The notes below the pieces were generated by a model. It did not search any database. It was given only the letters and a program-made list of their open reading frames with translations, and was not told the DNA's origin. This document shows, piece after piece, positions 13,151 through 24,860 of a stretch of DNA of 64,000 nucleotides. Source of the DNA: Certhia americana. Taxonomy: Eukaryota > Chordata > Aves > Passeriformes > Certhiidae. Made by a program: the position numbers and the translations under genes. Position 1 is the first letter of the stretch. Every line of letters starts with the position of its first letter. Location of the stretch: assembly GCA_018697195.1 (NCBI GenBank), contig CM031857.1, forward strand, positions 62,316,069 through 62,380,068, written 5' to 3'.

Positions 13151-14990
13151 AGTTCAAATGAAAATATATATGTAATTATATATATATATATTAAAGTTGC
13201 AAAAGCAGTCCAAGTACATTTACTTACAAAACTTCCTGCCATAGCTTCACTTAAGCGTGACATGAAAAGCTAGACTAAAATGAAGTTTTAATTTAGTTCT
13301 CTTTCTTTTTAGATAAGCAGCTTAAAAGCAAGTCTTTCCTTCAGAACAAGTGTTTTTGTAGTACCATAGTACATATTTACCTGATAAGCTTCCTCTGGTT
13401 TATGTGGTACATACACTACTTGAACAAGTTTTTTCAAAAATGTTATTTAGTTGATTTTAAGAAATTAAAGCCTGCTATACAAATTCTCATTTCTCTTAAG
13501 TAAAGTGACTGCTTTTATAAGAGTTTTAAGGATGAAGGTATGAAAAGAAGAGGAAAATAATGGCTCCCTTACAAAAGATGCAATTACAAGATCTATATAA
13601 AAACTTTCTAGACTTAAATTTTACATCAAATTGCTTGTTTAAACATAATTTATGATAACTCTAGAGAAAGCAAGAAATATGTGAGTGGGTTTTTTTTCAC
13701 CAGTTATAAACAAAATGAATAATTGGATAGTTACCTTTCTGAACACTACAAAATTATTTAGTCACTGTGAGACTAACTGATTTTAGGGCATTCTTATTGG
13801 TTAATTAGATTATTTTCAATAAAATTCCTGTTTCATTCACTATCATCTGCATTTGGTAGCTCTTCAAATAGTGTATCATAAATAGGTTGATTCTCATATG
13901 AGATACTGATTACAAACTCATTGTAATCTTATTTAATTTTGTTCAAGTTAAGTATGCTAAAATAATTTGATTTATTAATTTGGAGACAAAAGAGCTTTCA
14001 TGGACTCATTTATATTTGCTTTCTAGCTGTTTTCACTAAGGGAAAAATAGATGAAACAAATGAGATAGTACTTTCTTCTTGCATTTCTTAATTTATTTCA
14101 CACACCATTATGTTTCACACCTTCTGTTCAGACATCCTTTATGTCTTTGTTTGTTTCTTTAAGTCTCATCTCTTTCACATATGTTTTCAATCTTTTCTCA
14201 GCTTTTTAGAGCAATTCATAGGTACTTCAACTGAGTAATTCACTTGACTATATTAATATTTTATTAGTACTTAACTGCTACAGCAAGAAAGGTCTGACAG
14301 TTGGACTTTTAATTATAGCCATTTTACCTTCATCTCCTACAAATGCTTCTTCACCATTCATTTTTTTTTCTTTATAACTCATCTTTCATTCTCCTTCTCA
14401 TTATTGAATTTCAAAATCATTCACAATGATGACTGAAATTAAGTTTTGTGTACTTGAATATTTATCTGAAATTTGAAGGCCTAAAATATTAGGATACTTA
14501 GTAGATCAAGGTGACGTCTAAGTCCTTCAAAACTTTCTAAGATGATCTATCTAAACTGTAATTTAAATTTTGCTTCTTAAATTAAAGACATGCATGAGAT
14601 ATCATAAATCATTGCCTTCATCACTGTCTATTTCAGGTACTGAAATATTATCTGGGCAATTAATTTCAATTTTAAAAAAATGGTCTTATTCTTTATTTCA
14701 GAACAACTGACACTTCATTTGCTCATTATGACTGTGACAGTCTGTGGGATGGGGCAACTAGCCTTTCACTGTCACCTTAGAGAATTTTAAGTTAAATGTC
14801 TAAAAATTAGATATACAAAATTAGATATACAAAATTAGATATATCCTGATTGAATGCAATCTCTTTCTACAGATGAAATATGCATGCAGGTAATTATTTC
14901 TGTGAGATCATTGCTACATAACCATTTTGTCTTACACAGTGTCCAACTTAGTATCATTGTAGAAATGTCATAATAAATACATTCCTCCTA
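13150..14990. other. Unique AT-rich DNA
   Basis: No gene is recognised. A short TA run lies at 13165-13192 and a 14-bp tandem repeat at 14803-14844. Confidence 0.5.
14803..14844 (+). repeat. 14-bp tandem repeat, three copies
   Basis: The unit AAAATTAGATATAC occurs three times in a row. The third copy differs only at its last base. Confidence 0.95.
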
Positions 14991-14991
14991 G

Positions 14992-15028
<37 letters not shown>

Positions 15029-15090
15029 ATGTGTGTGTGTGTGTGTGTATACATATGTATATACACACATATATATATATACACACACAA
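14991..15090 (+). repeat. Compound (TA)n(TG)n(TA)n(CA)n microsatellite
   Basis: About 100 bp of alternating pyrimidine-purine sequence: a TA run, two TG blocks split by TATG, a short TA/CA mix, another TA run, then CA units. The 65-codon ORF at 15011-15208 reads as repeated Cys-Val and is an artefact of this tract. Confidence 0.97.
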
Positions 15091-15978
15091 ATTTCTCCTC
15101 AATATCATATATATTCTTCTATGCATTCTTCAGTTGTTTTCTTTGCCTTTGAACTATTGCTTCTGTGTATTCTATACATGTGAACAGAAGAATATAGAGA
15201 CTTCCTGAGGTGATTTTATATAGGTTTTACCCCAAATATTTTGCCTGATAGATCTCAGAATAATGTTTTTTCATCTCATGCTGGGGACTTTCAATCACAC
15301 TGTTATCAATAAATGTAAGAAAAATGCTTTATTCACTTTGTCATCCAATTGGTAGATTTTTCACCTATTAGCAGAGATGGGTTTTTAATTCCACAGGTAG
15401 TTTTTACTTCATGTTATCATTTTTATTGTTTCTTTTATCAAGGTTGTCTTATTCTTCCCAGGAGACCTTCAGATGCTCTTACTGCTTTATACATTTCAAG
15501 ACTTTCTGTCATCATAAAAATTCATTAGCATCAACTACATCACTGTCATTAAACAAGGTACTAAAGATTATCAAAATGAATATATTGAGTACTCCGCTAG
15601 TAATCGCTCTATCACATGATAATTCTTTGTTCAGCTTTCAATTCATGTACTAACCACCATCTTCAATGAAAATTTCCCATGGGATACCAAAGCAAGTGTT
15701 GTAAAGAAGTCAAGACAGATTAGATCTACCACAATTCTCTTGTCTTACAAAAGAGTCATTTTGTTAAAGAAAATATTTTATCAGTCTGACACAATCTGTC
15801 TTTGCTAATCCCTTGCATTGATTTATTCACTTTTGAGTCACCTAATTTTATTTAATTATTTCTTCTTTCATAATTTGTTCTGCTGATTGTGGTCTCCTGT
15901 TGAGGTCAGACTCCGTATCTGTCCAGTTTTTTTTCATCCTGTTTTTAATTAGTGTCATTGTAGTCTACTCCAGTAAAT
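15091..15978. other. Unique AT-rich DNA
   Basis: No gene or transposon is recognised between the microsatellite and the next LTR. Confidence 0.45.
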
Positions 15979-16850
15979 TGAAAGATTGTATTAGGTGTAA
16001 AATGCTAAGTTTTGGTAGGAGTGGTCTAAAGGCTTGACGTCAGTGAGAAGAGACAAGGGTCTGTCCTGTGCTGGACACAACCAGTCCCAACTAACTTCAC
16101 TGGACCTGCCAGAGAACATAGCTGAAGAAATCAGCAAAGACAGTTGCAGAAAAAATTGAAAAAGTAAAGGATGAAAGAGGCAGCAGCAGAGGAAATGAAG
16201 GAATAAAAAGGTCAGAGGGGACACTCCATGGCAGAGTAACTACCCATCTGAAGGGATCATGCCCCTGGAGCATGAAAAGTGTGAGAAACAAGGAGCATCA
16301 GAGTGAAACCCCAATGTACTGACTGTGACCTCCTGAATGATTTGTTGTCTCCAATGAATGTAATGATTGTAACCTGTGATCATAACAAGGCAGAACAAGA
16401 AGTGTCTAAAATGAAATACTGAAGTAAAAAAAAAAAAAAAATAAGGATGGGGGGTTTGGTGGAATGCAAGGACAGAAATCTGGAATGAAATTAATTGAGC
16501 TTGGACTTACCAGTGGTAGTGTAATAAAAGAACCTCACACATTACATTTGGACAGCAGCCTGCCTATGCTGCCAATGTCAGTCAGGGGCAGGGCATCAGT
16601 TTGCCAATACCTAAGTCAGTAATTAAATATTTCTGCTAATTACTGATAAATAAAGTTAAATTTTCAGAGTCAAATCTGTTTTGCTCAAAATAGTTTTTGA
16701 CAAGTCATATTCGTGTCTTTATTTAAATCCATAAGTTTTCTCAATCTTGCTCAACTCGTTTTTTTTCCCCTCTGTCCCACTGGGACAGAGAGACATGAGT
16801 CAGTGCCTGTGTGGGTGCTTGGATGTTAGCTGTGACCAACCTATCACACA
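15979..16850 (+). mobile_element. Solo LTR, avian ERVL-like (family B)
   Basis: About 870 bp with the landmarks of a large avian ERVL-type LTR. They include GGCTTGACGTCAGTGAGAAG near 16030, GGAATAAAAAGGTCAGAGGG near 16200, GACTGTGACCTCCTGAATGA near 16320 and a late GATAAATAAAGTTAAATTTT near 16645. The end reads TGTGACCAACCTATCACACA. The 5' boundary is uncertain by about 20 bp and no clear target-site duplication was found. A 16-bp poly-A lies inside it near 16426. Overlapping minus-strand frames at 15991-16291 are shadows of the LTR. Confidence 0.75.
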
Positions 16851-16919
16851 GGTTTATTAAGAATATTTGCTATCAGACCTATAATTCATTAGTTCTTCTC
16901 AGAACTGTTGAGACAGATT

Positions 16920-17165
16920 TGATCAGGATCAGGGAGACAGTGAGAAAAGGCTTGAGGGGAAGCCATATGAGGAGTGGCTGAGGTCACTTGGTCTATTTGT
17001 CCTGAAGAAGAGAAGACTGCGGGGAAGCCCCACTGCAATCCATGACTTTCTCACAAGGGGAAGTGGAGGGGCAGACACTGATCTCTTCTCTGGTGACCAG
17101 TGAGAAAATCCAAGGGAATGGCATGAAGAAAATTTTAGGAAAAAAGCTGAAAAGTGATAAATACT
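16920..17165 (+). mobile_element. CR1 LINE fragment, distal ORF2 region
   Basis: Sense-strand CR1 text, including GGAGTGGCTGAGGTCACTTG near 16970, ATCTCTTCTCTGGTGACCAG near 17080 and AAGGGAATGGCATGAAG near 17115. In other CR1 copies these encode the last part of ORF2 before the 3' UTR. The copy lacks its 5' part and the normal 3' tail. Confidence 0.85.
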
Positions 17166-18071
17166 AGCCTAAGTGAAATATTGATAAAATGCTCACTGAA
17201 AAGAGATATGAAATCGAACTTTTAAATTACATGAAAATTACAAAAATGAATTCACATGGAACTATGCAGAAGTTATTGAAAAGGTATGTCATATAGCCTG
17301 CATGAAAACAGTCAACTTTATGGTTTTTAATTGTTAATTTGATTTTATTTTTATTTCTCAAATGAATAGGAGCTTTACACCAAATATAAATATTTGCATT
17401 TAGTCTGGATACATAAATGTACACTATTTCTTTCACCTTAGAAAAATCATGTGTTTTTTAAATGTGTTAAAGCTGAGCTTGGCGAAGAAATAGGTTAGGG
17501 AATCCCTCCAGTATTTACTGGAGGGACAAGATATTTTTTAAAAACAGATGTTAAGTGAATCAGAAAAGTAGTTTGGGACTCTTTTTGACACAATCCCAAC
17601 AGCATGATTTTGTTGACTTACAATATACTGTCAGGATTACACAAATATTTCTGTAATTTATTTTCCCTCTTTGCATATTCCCTCTATGCTCATTAATTGC
17701 CCTAGGAAGGAAGAGTAATAGAGACTTCACTTGTTTTCAAGAGCACACATGTTTAGACAGATGCTGAACTTTGAAAGGAAAGTAAAATGCCTTCCAGTGA
17801 AAATTCTGATAGATCTTGAAGACTGAAGGAAAAACTTTGGTCCTCCACAGAGAACACTCTCTTACCCTCTGTTGGAGACCAAAACAAGATTTAATGACAC
17901 ATGCAGCTTTATCCAACAGGACAGCTGCTATGATTGGCATCCAGGAAAAAGAAACTAGAGTGATAACACTAGATGTCTAGATTTAACTTTGATGTGAACT
18001 GTGGATTTGTTTTTAGGTCCTGATCTCCTAAGAATTAAGTCTATCTCACTGAGGCACATATGATTCCCATG
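17166..18071. other. Unique AT-rich DNA
   Basis: No gene or transposon is recognised. A direct repeat of GGGAATCCCTCCAGTA-type sequence near 17500 reads as a small palindrome (CTCCAGTATTTACTGGAG at 17507-17524). Confidence 0.4.
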
Positions 18072-18597
18072 TGAAGTCACACTGGCTTTAGCAGGGAAGG
18101 AATTAATTTCTTCACAGCAGTGAGTTTGATGCTACATTTTATATTTTTAATCAGAACAGTCTTGATAACACACCAACAATTTAGCTGTTTCTGAGCAATA
18201 CTTGCCAATCATCAATTTTTTTGGTTCTCGGTCTGGCCCCAGTGAGTAGGTTGGAAGAGGAAAAAATCTAGGAGGCAACAGAACTGAGATAGATGATCAA
18301 AATTGATCAAAAGGTCAATGTTGTGTCATGCTTCTCAATAAAACTGGAAGACATTTAGCCACGGATTGTCATTACTCGAAGACGAGCTGGGCATTGGTTT
18401 TACTAGTGAACAATTGCTTTTGCATCACTTGTTTTAATTTGCTTTGTTTTACTGGGGTTTTGCAGGTTTTGTTGCTTTTTTGTTTTGCTTTGGTTTTCTT
18501 AATAAACCATGTGTATGTCAGCCCATGAGTTTTGTCACTTCTGCTTTTCCAGTTCTATCCCACATCTTACAAGGGGGAAGGAGTGAGTGTCTCTGTG
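18072..18597 (+). mobile_element. Diverged ERVL-like LTR
   Basis: The order of landmarks matches an avian ERVL-type LTR. They are GGAATTAATTTCTTCACAGC near 18100, CTTGATAACACACC near 18160, GAGCTGGGCATTGG near 18384, CAATTGCTTTTGCATCACTT near 18412, AATAAACC near 18500 and CCATGAGTTTTGTCACTTCT near 18524, with a GAGTGAGTGTCTCTGTGGG end. The sequence is strongly diverged and the 5' end is approximate. Its 3' end runs straight into a CR1 copy. Confidence 0.65.
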
Positions 18598-18950
18598 GGT
18601 CATAGAAGCTTAATGGGCTCCTTTGGCCCAGTCCTGAAAGGTGGCTGTAGTCAGGTGGGGGTTGGTCTCTTTCTCCAGGCAGCAGCTGACAGAACCAGAA
18701 GACAGAGTCTCAAGCTGTGCCAAAGGAAATACAGGCTGGATATTAGGAAGAAGTTTTTCATGGAAAGAGTAATAAAATACTGGAATGGTCTACCTGGGAA
18801 GGTGGTGGAGTCACCATCCCTGGATGTCTTGAAAAAAAGACTGGATGTGGAACTCAGTGCCATGGTCCAGTTGAGGACATGGGTTGGTTTCGATGATCTT
18901 GGAAGTCTCTTCCAACCTAGTGATTCTGTGATTCTGTGTGATTCTGAGAT
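18598..18950 (+). mobile_element. CR1 LINE, 3' end
   Basis: The sense strand encodes the C-terminal end of CR1 ORF2 (residues like LDIRKKFFMERVIKYWNGLP around 18738-18795). The usual 3' UTR follows (GATGATCTTGGAAGTCTCTT near 18892) and then decayed octamers of the ATTCTGTG type at 18920-18946. The 3' tail is intact and the 5' end is truncated, as is typical for CR1. The 151-codon ORF at 18532-18987 joins LTR and CR1 sequence by chance. Confidence 0.93.
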
Positions 18951-21303
18951 GGGACATCACTGTCATAAGCAAAATCTGGTGAGTTGAGTTCTATGATGGG
19001 AGAGCCACAACGAGTGGTTGGAGGTTCTTCAGGAGGGATAGGCAGGGCAGGCAAAAAAGAGGAGTGGCATTGCATGTAATGGAGGAGTTGGAATATATGG
19101 AGATCACAGTTGGCAATGGCACAGTTGAGAGCCTCTGGGTAAGAATTAAGGTTCAAACAAGTAATGAAATGTCACTGTGGAAGTCAGCTAAGGTCTACCT
19201 AGCCAGGACAATCACACTGATGAATTATTCTTTGAGGAACTAAGGGACACCTCCTAATCAAATGCCTTTATCCTTATGGGGGGGGGATCTAATTTGCTGG
19301 ATGTTAATTAGGAACACCACACAGATGACACAAACAGGTCTGGAAGATTAGTGAAACACATGGATAATAACTTCATGGAACAGAGGAAGCCGACTAGAAA
19401 AGATACTCTTGTTTGTTTTTTTTTTTAACAGAGAAGGTTGCATGCATGAGGTGGTCATTGATGGCCATATTGGCCACATTGGCCACAATGACCACAAAGC
19501 AATTGAGTTTAAAACCTCTGCTCACAGGAGAAAAAGAAATATCAACACTTCAGCCCTGGACATGAGGAGAGAAGACTTTAGGCTGCTTGGGGAATTAGTG
19601 ACTATGGTCCAGTTCAGAAGGTGTTTGGGTCCACCAGAACTGGTCAATTTTTAAGCACCACATTCTAACGGCACAGGAGCAGGCAATTCCAAAATGTTAA
19701 AAGTCAAGCAGACAAGGAAGAAAGTCAGCTTGGCTGAGCAAGGATCTTCTTTTGGAAATAAGGCAAGAAAAGAAAGTGTACGTCCAGCAGAAGCAAGGTC
19801 AGGTGACATGGGAGGACTGCAGAGATGCCTCTGTAATGAGAAAATTCATGTGGCCAAAGCTCAGCTGGAGTTGCAGCTGGATAGTACTGTGGGAGGAAAT
19901 AGAGTCTTTTTAAATATAGTAAGAGCAAGAAGAAGTGCAAAAATGACATCATCCCATTACAGAATTAAGATGGTCACCTCATGAACAAGGAAAGAGACAA
20001 GGCAGAGGAGTTTCATGCTTTTTTTGCCTCTGTCTTCAACATTACTTGTCCTACTCTGTCTCCAACACTACTACTTCAATGGGGTAAAGGGGACTCTGAG
20101 CTGGAGGACCATGACTGCAAGAATGATCAACTCCCATTTGAGCTTGAACTTGTGCAGGTGCTGCTGCTCCAGCTGGATCCCTATAAATCTATGGGGGGTG
20201 ATAGGATGCAAGAATACTAAAAGAGCTGGATAATGCCATTGCAAGACATCTGTCTGATTTTTCAACAGTTGTGGGAATCTCGGAATGTCGCAGTAGACTG
20301 GAAGCTGTCTAATGTTGTTCAAATTTTCAAGAAGGGCAAGAAGGATGACCCTGGAAACTAGGGCTTATCAGTCTCAATTCAGTGATTGTTAAAATTATGG
20401 AGAAGATCATTCACAGAGGTATTGAAAAATACCTGAAGAACAATGTAGTCTTTGGCCACAGTCAGCATGACTTCATGATAGAAGTCCTGCTTGTCAAACA
20501 TAATTTCTTTTTTGACAAGGTAACTCACCTAATTGACTAAGGGAAACCAGCTGATGTTATCTTCTAGGATTCAGTAAAGTTTTTGATATTGTATCACAGT
20601 ATCCTTCTGGATTAAATGCCCATCATTCAGCTGGATAAACACATCATGCTATGGGCAAACAGGGGAGAGAGAGCTGGATTAGAGGGCTGGGCAACCACTA
20701 ACCATATGAAGTTTAACAAAAACATGTGCCAGATTTTGTACCTGGGATGGGGCAACCCTGGATGTTTGTACAGACTGGGGACTGAGATGCTGAAAAGCAG
20801 TGCTGCAGAAAGGAACCAAGGGGTCCTGGCTGATGGCCAGTCGAATTCAAGAAATCGGTGCCCTGGCAGCCAGGAGGGCCAGCCCTGTCCTGGAGGAACA
20901 TCAGGCACAGCATGGCCAGCTGGGGAAGGGAGGGGATTGTCCTGCCCTGCTCTGAGCTGGGGCAGCCTCGAGTGCTGGGGGCAGTTTTTGGGTAGTATTA
21001 AATTATTAGAAAGTGTCCATAGGAAGGCATCAGAGATGGTGAAGGCCTTGAGAGGAAGCTGTATTAGGAACAGCTGAGGTCACTTGGTCTGTTAAACCTG
21101 AAAAAGAGGAGACTGAGAGGGGACCTCATTGCAGTCCACAACTTCATTGTGAGAAGAGAAGGGCCAGACACGGATCTCTTCTCTCTGTTGACCAGTGACA
21201 GAACCCAAGGGAATGCCATAAAGTTGTGTCAGGAGATATTTAGGTTCCTTTTCAGGCAAAGGTTCTTTATACAGAGAGTGGTTGGTCGCTGCAACAGGCT
21301 CCC
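18951..21303 (+). pseudogene. CR1 LINE ORF2 remnant (endonuclease and RT), left part
   Basis: A 5'-truncated CR1 that follows the family's ORF2 from the endonuclease C-terminal half through the reverse transcriptase. CR1 ORF2 encodes an AP-like endonuclease plus RT that copies the element at the nicked target. Recognisable blocks include the endonuclease text near 19250-19340, the linker near 19690-19860, the RT entry (DPYKSMG, 20176-20196) and an RT block reading SKVFDIV (20573-20593, family SKAFDTV). The remainder is broken by stops and frameshifts. The segment that should hold the catalytic YADD/FADD box is deleted near 20665-20680, where the sequence jumps to the block before KFNK (20707-20720). 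The same CR1 resumes at 22582 after a nested LTR. Confidence 0.88.
21299..21303 (+). repeat. Left target-site duplication CTCCC
   Basis: CTCCC directly precedes the nested LTR and recurs directly after it at 22577-22581. In the CR1 sequence the two flanks join as one CTCCC followed by TAGGGAAG, as the CR1 family predicts. Confidence 0.75.
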
Positions 21304-22576
21304 TGTATTGAGCTTGCATGACTAGGCTTTTTTAGAGGGGTGGCTTCTGTGAGAAGCTGCTAGAAGCCTCCTCCATGTCCAGCAGAGCCAATGCCAGAGG
21401 GCTCCAAGACAGATATGCTGCTGGCCAAGTTTGAGTCAACCAGAAAGGGTGGTAATGCCTCTGTGATAACATATTTAAGAAGGAAAAAGAAAAAGTTACT
21501 GCACATATGTAATTGCAGCCAGAGAAAAGGGCGAGAACATATGAGAGGAACAGCCCTGTAGACACCAAGGTCAGTGGAGAACGAGGAGGTCCTGTAGGTA
21601 CTGGAGATGAGATTCCTCGGTAGCCCAGCATGGTAAAGACCATGGTGAGGCAGCTGTGCCCCTGCAGCCCATGGAGGACCACAGGGATGCAGAAATCCAC
21701 ACACAGTCTGTGGAGGAGACCCATGCTGATGGATGCTGCTGGATGCCACTAGATGCCTGAGAGGAGGCTGTGAACCCATGGGAGATCTGTGCTGGAGTAG
21801 ACTCCTTGAAGGGACCTGCAGACCTGTGGAGAGAGGAGCTGACATTGAGGCAGTTCTTAGCAGGACTTGCAGACCTGTAGGGGACCTACCCTAGAACAGC
21901 CTGTCCTTGAGGGACTGTACCCCGTGCAAGTGACCCACATTGAGCAGTTTGTGGAGAACTGTTGCCAGTGGGATGGACTCACGTTGGAGAAGTTACATTG
22001 TCTTCCATGGGATGGACCCTACATTAAAGGAGGAGATAGCCTCCTGTACTTGAGCAATGGAAGGAGCGACCTGTGGTGAGCTGACAGTAACCTCCATTCC
22101 TTGTCTCTCTGAACCTCTGGGGTGGAGGAAGTAGATGTGGGAAGGGGGGAGGGGTGGCAGGAAGATTTCTAAAGTCTAATTTTATTTTTCATTAGCCTGT
22201 TCTGGTTTAGTTATTAATAAATTCAGTTAATTTCTCTAATTCAAATGTGTTTTGCCCATGATAGTATTTGGTGAGTGACTTCTCCCAGTCCTTATTTCAG
22301 CTCATGAAACCTTCATTATATTTTCTCTTCCCTGTCCAGCTATGGTGTGGAGTGATAGTGAGGTGCCTGGCATCCAGGCAGAGTCAATCCCCTACAGTCT
22401 TTTGGTTGTCAAAACCCAGGCACGAATGCAAATTTTTGCTTTTCCTTTAGCAAACTGCCTTATCTAAACCTGTGAGTTGTTTTTATTCTTATTTTCTCCC
22501 TCATGTCCATATGGGATGGAGAGTGTTAGAGTGGCTTGGTGGGTACCTGTTGTCCAGCCAAGGTCAACTCACTACC
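21304..22576 (+). mobile_element. LTR (ERVL-like) nested in a CR1
   Basis: A 1273-bp insertion that begins TGTATTGAGC and ends near CAACTCACTACC. Landmarks include GTGGCTTCTGTGAGAAGCTG near 21340, GATAACATATTTAAGAAGG near 21465, repeated 'ACCTGCAGACCTGTGG' units near 21820-21880, TTAATAAATTCAGTTAATTT near 22213 and TTTTGCCCATGATAG near 22250. Flanking CTCCC copies (21299-21303 and 22577-22581) fit a 5-bp ERVL-type duplication. The CR1 host reads on without loss on the other side. The LTR's 3' end occurs twice (about 22291-22396 and 22458-22576). Confidence 0.85.
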
Positions 22577-22581
22577 CTCCC
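22577..22581 (+). repeat. Right target-site duplication CTCCC
   Basis: This is the second copy of the 5-bp duplication that brackets the nested LTR. Confidence 0.72.
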
Positions 22582-22745
22582 TAGGGAAGCGGTCACAGCA
22601 CCACTTCTACCAGAGTTCAAGAAATGTTTGGACAATGCTCTCAGGCTCATGATGGGATTTTGTAGCTGTTCTGTGCAGATCTAGGAGCTAGACTTGATTA
22701 TCTTCTTGGGTCACTTCCAATTCAGGATATTGAATGATTCTATGA
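22582..22745 (+). mobile_element. CR1 LINE 3' end, right part of the split copy
   Basis: The sequence continues the CR1 interrupted at 21303, with AGGGAAGCGGTCACAGCACC, GAGTTCAAGAAATGTTTGGA and GACAATGCTCTCAGGC. It then shows the 3' UTR and a terminal GATATTGAATGATTCTATGA. Confidence 0.9.
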
Positions 22746-24286
22746 AAACATTCTGCAAAATGCAAATAATTTTCTAGTATGGGAGTGAAGTTGTATGCAA
22801 CATTTCACTATTGAATCATACTGATGGAAAGCCATCTGGCTAAAGTTACATAAAATTACATAAAATCATAAGGTATGATTTTTGAAGTCTGAATTTTAGA
22901 ATTAAAAAAAGCTTCTGTTTTACTTTTGCCTCATAAATTCTGGGGTACCCCATCATATAGACAATTATTAAAAACAGTTTCAATTTTGATTTTTTTATAG
23001 TTAATTCATAATTACTTGTCAAGAGCTCAGTTTATGTTAATTATGAATTGTATGTACAGAATTAGAAAAAATATCTTCTTGGTTCTGGCTTGTAAAATAC
23101 AATCTATACTTCATTATAGAAGATAATAGAACAAATAAACAAACTATTATCCTTTTCCTAATTTGAAAAATCCTACTGTCAAAAGACCATCATAAAATAT
23201 TACCAAAAGTTCAAAGCAATTTGGACAAGGTATAGGAAATGTAAAATGGAGGTTAATAGAGGTTAACATTCCCCAATTTGGACCATTATCTCAATTGCTG
23301 AGTTTGAATCATTTATTCCTTGCTAATGAACAAACAACACCTTCTAATCCCAAGGGCTCAGGAAGAAAATCATCCATGCATGCTAGGTTTATCAAAGTGG
23401 ACAAAAGTGCACAGAGAGATGGCATATAAGAATTAGTCCAATGGTATACACAATACCATTTCTCTCTTGCAAATGCAAAAGAAAGATGACAGTTTTTTTG
23501 GTTTTTGTTTTTTTGTTTTTTTAATAGCTAAGGATCCTTCTTACCTTCTTTTGTGAAGGTTGTGCTATTTTAACACATACGTTTGATCTGTAACTGAAAA
23601 TTATCTCCCAATCTTTATAATTTTTAAATACTTCTGCTTCTCAGATGTGCTGGGAGAAGAGAGCAACAAGGCCTGCTTTTGGATAGCCAAAACAGGAAAA
23701 CCTTGAGTACAGCAGAGAGATAAGAAAGAAAAATGGTTGTTGTTTCATCTTTCAGTAATCTCAACTGATAACTAATTTTATCTGACCATTAGTCACTCTT
23801 AAAATTTAAAAAAAAAAAAAAAATTAACTTTTCAGTTCGTTTTTTTTTTTTTTTTTTTTTTTAATTCTATTGGGATCTTATAAATTTTATGATAGGCTTT
23901 ACGAAAATGTATTCAGAAGATGTTCACACACAAAAATACTTCTGGAAAAAATCCTATGCAATTTTCTTTTGAAAATCCATTTCCCTGTCATGAAGAATTT
24001 ATAACTCAGTTGCTATAAATGTTATAATGATTCTGATTTTAAATGGCTTCAATTGTTTTTCTTGGTTTTAACGTCAGGGCGGTCATATTTTTCATCATAT
24101 TTCTGCTTAAATATATGATTGTTTAGATATATAATTCCACAAATATGCTCTTGTTTAATTGAATACAAGTTCTGTGTTGTTTATAGAAATACATCTGTTG
24201 AAGCTGTTAATTCTCAGTTCATTCAGAAGCAAAGGAGAAAATAGTTGCTGATGCTACAAGTTCCCCTACACTACATTTGCCAATAG
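22746..24286. other. Unique AT-rich DNA
   Basis: No gene or transposon is recognised. A16 at 23808-23823 and T23 at 23840-23862 are separated by 16 bp and could pair as a hairpin. Confidence 0.5.
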
Positions 24287-24860
24287 AATCATAGAATGTC
24301 CTGATCTATAAGGGGCCTCAAAGCTCTGCCATGAGCAGGGATACCTTCCACTAGGCCAGGTTACTCAAAGTCTCATCCAGCCTGGCCTTGAACACTTCCT
24401 GGGATGGAGCATCCACATCTTCTTTGGGCAACATGTTCCAATGCCTCACCCCCTTCAAGGTAAATTTCTTCCTTATATTTAATTTACACTTACTCTCTTT
24501 CCATTTAAAACAATTCCTCCTTGTCCCATCACTACACACCCATACAAAAAGTTTCTCTCCATCTTTCTTGTAGGCTCCCTTCAGGTACTTGAAGGCTACA
24601 GTTAGGTCACCCCAGAGCCTTCTCCGAGATGAACAATCCCAATTTCCTCATCCTTTCCCTATAGACGATCTGTTCCATCATTCTAATCACCTTCATGGCC
24701 CTCCTATGGACTTGCTCCAACAGATCAATGTCCTTCCTGAGGACACCAGAGCTGGACACAACTCTACAGGTTTCACCAGAGCAGATTAGAGGGGCAGAAC
24801 TCCCTCTCTCAACCTGGTGGCCATGCTACTTTTGATGCAGCCCAGGATTAACACTTGCTT
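24287..24860 (-). mobile_element. CR1 LINE, 3' part
   Basis: Begins with the reversed CR1 tail (AGAATCATAGAATGTCCTGA) and runs about 570 bp towards ORF2. The minus-strand frame at 24351-24539 encodes the ORF2 C-terminus (blocks like KCKLNIRKKF and RHWNMLP). Further on, GGCCCTCCTATGGACTTGCT near 24697 and the block near 24740 match the same ORF2 region as the copy at 54057-55025. It is 5'-truncated. Confidence 0.93.

Noticed and set aside
14729..14745. GACTGTGACAGTC palindrome
   Set aside because: It is short and isolated, and expected by chance in a window this size.
18532..18987. 151-codon plus-strand ORF
   Set aside because: It fuses LTR sequence with a CR1 ORF2 end by chance and has no independent start context.
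21332..21845. 130- and 161-codon minus-strand ORFs
   Set aside because: They are antisense shadows of the nested LTR in GC-richer sequence.
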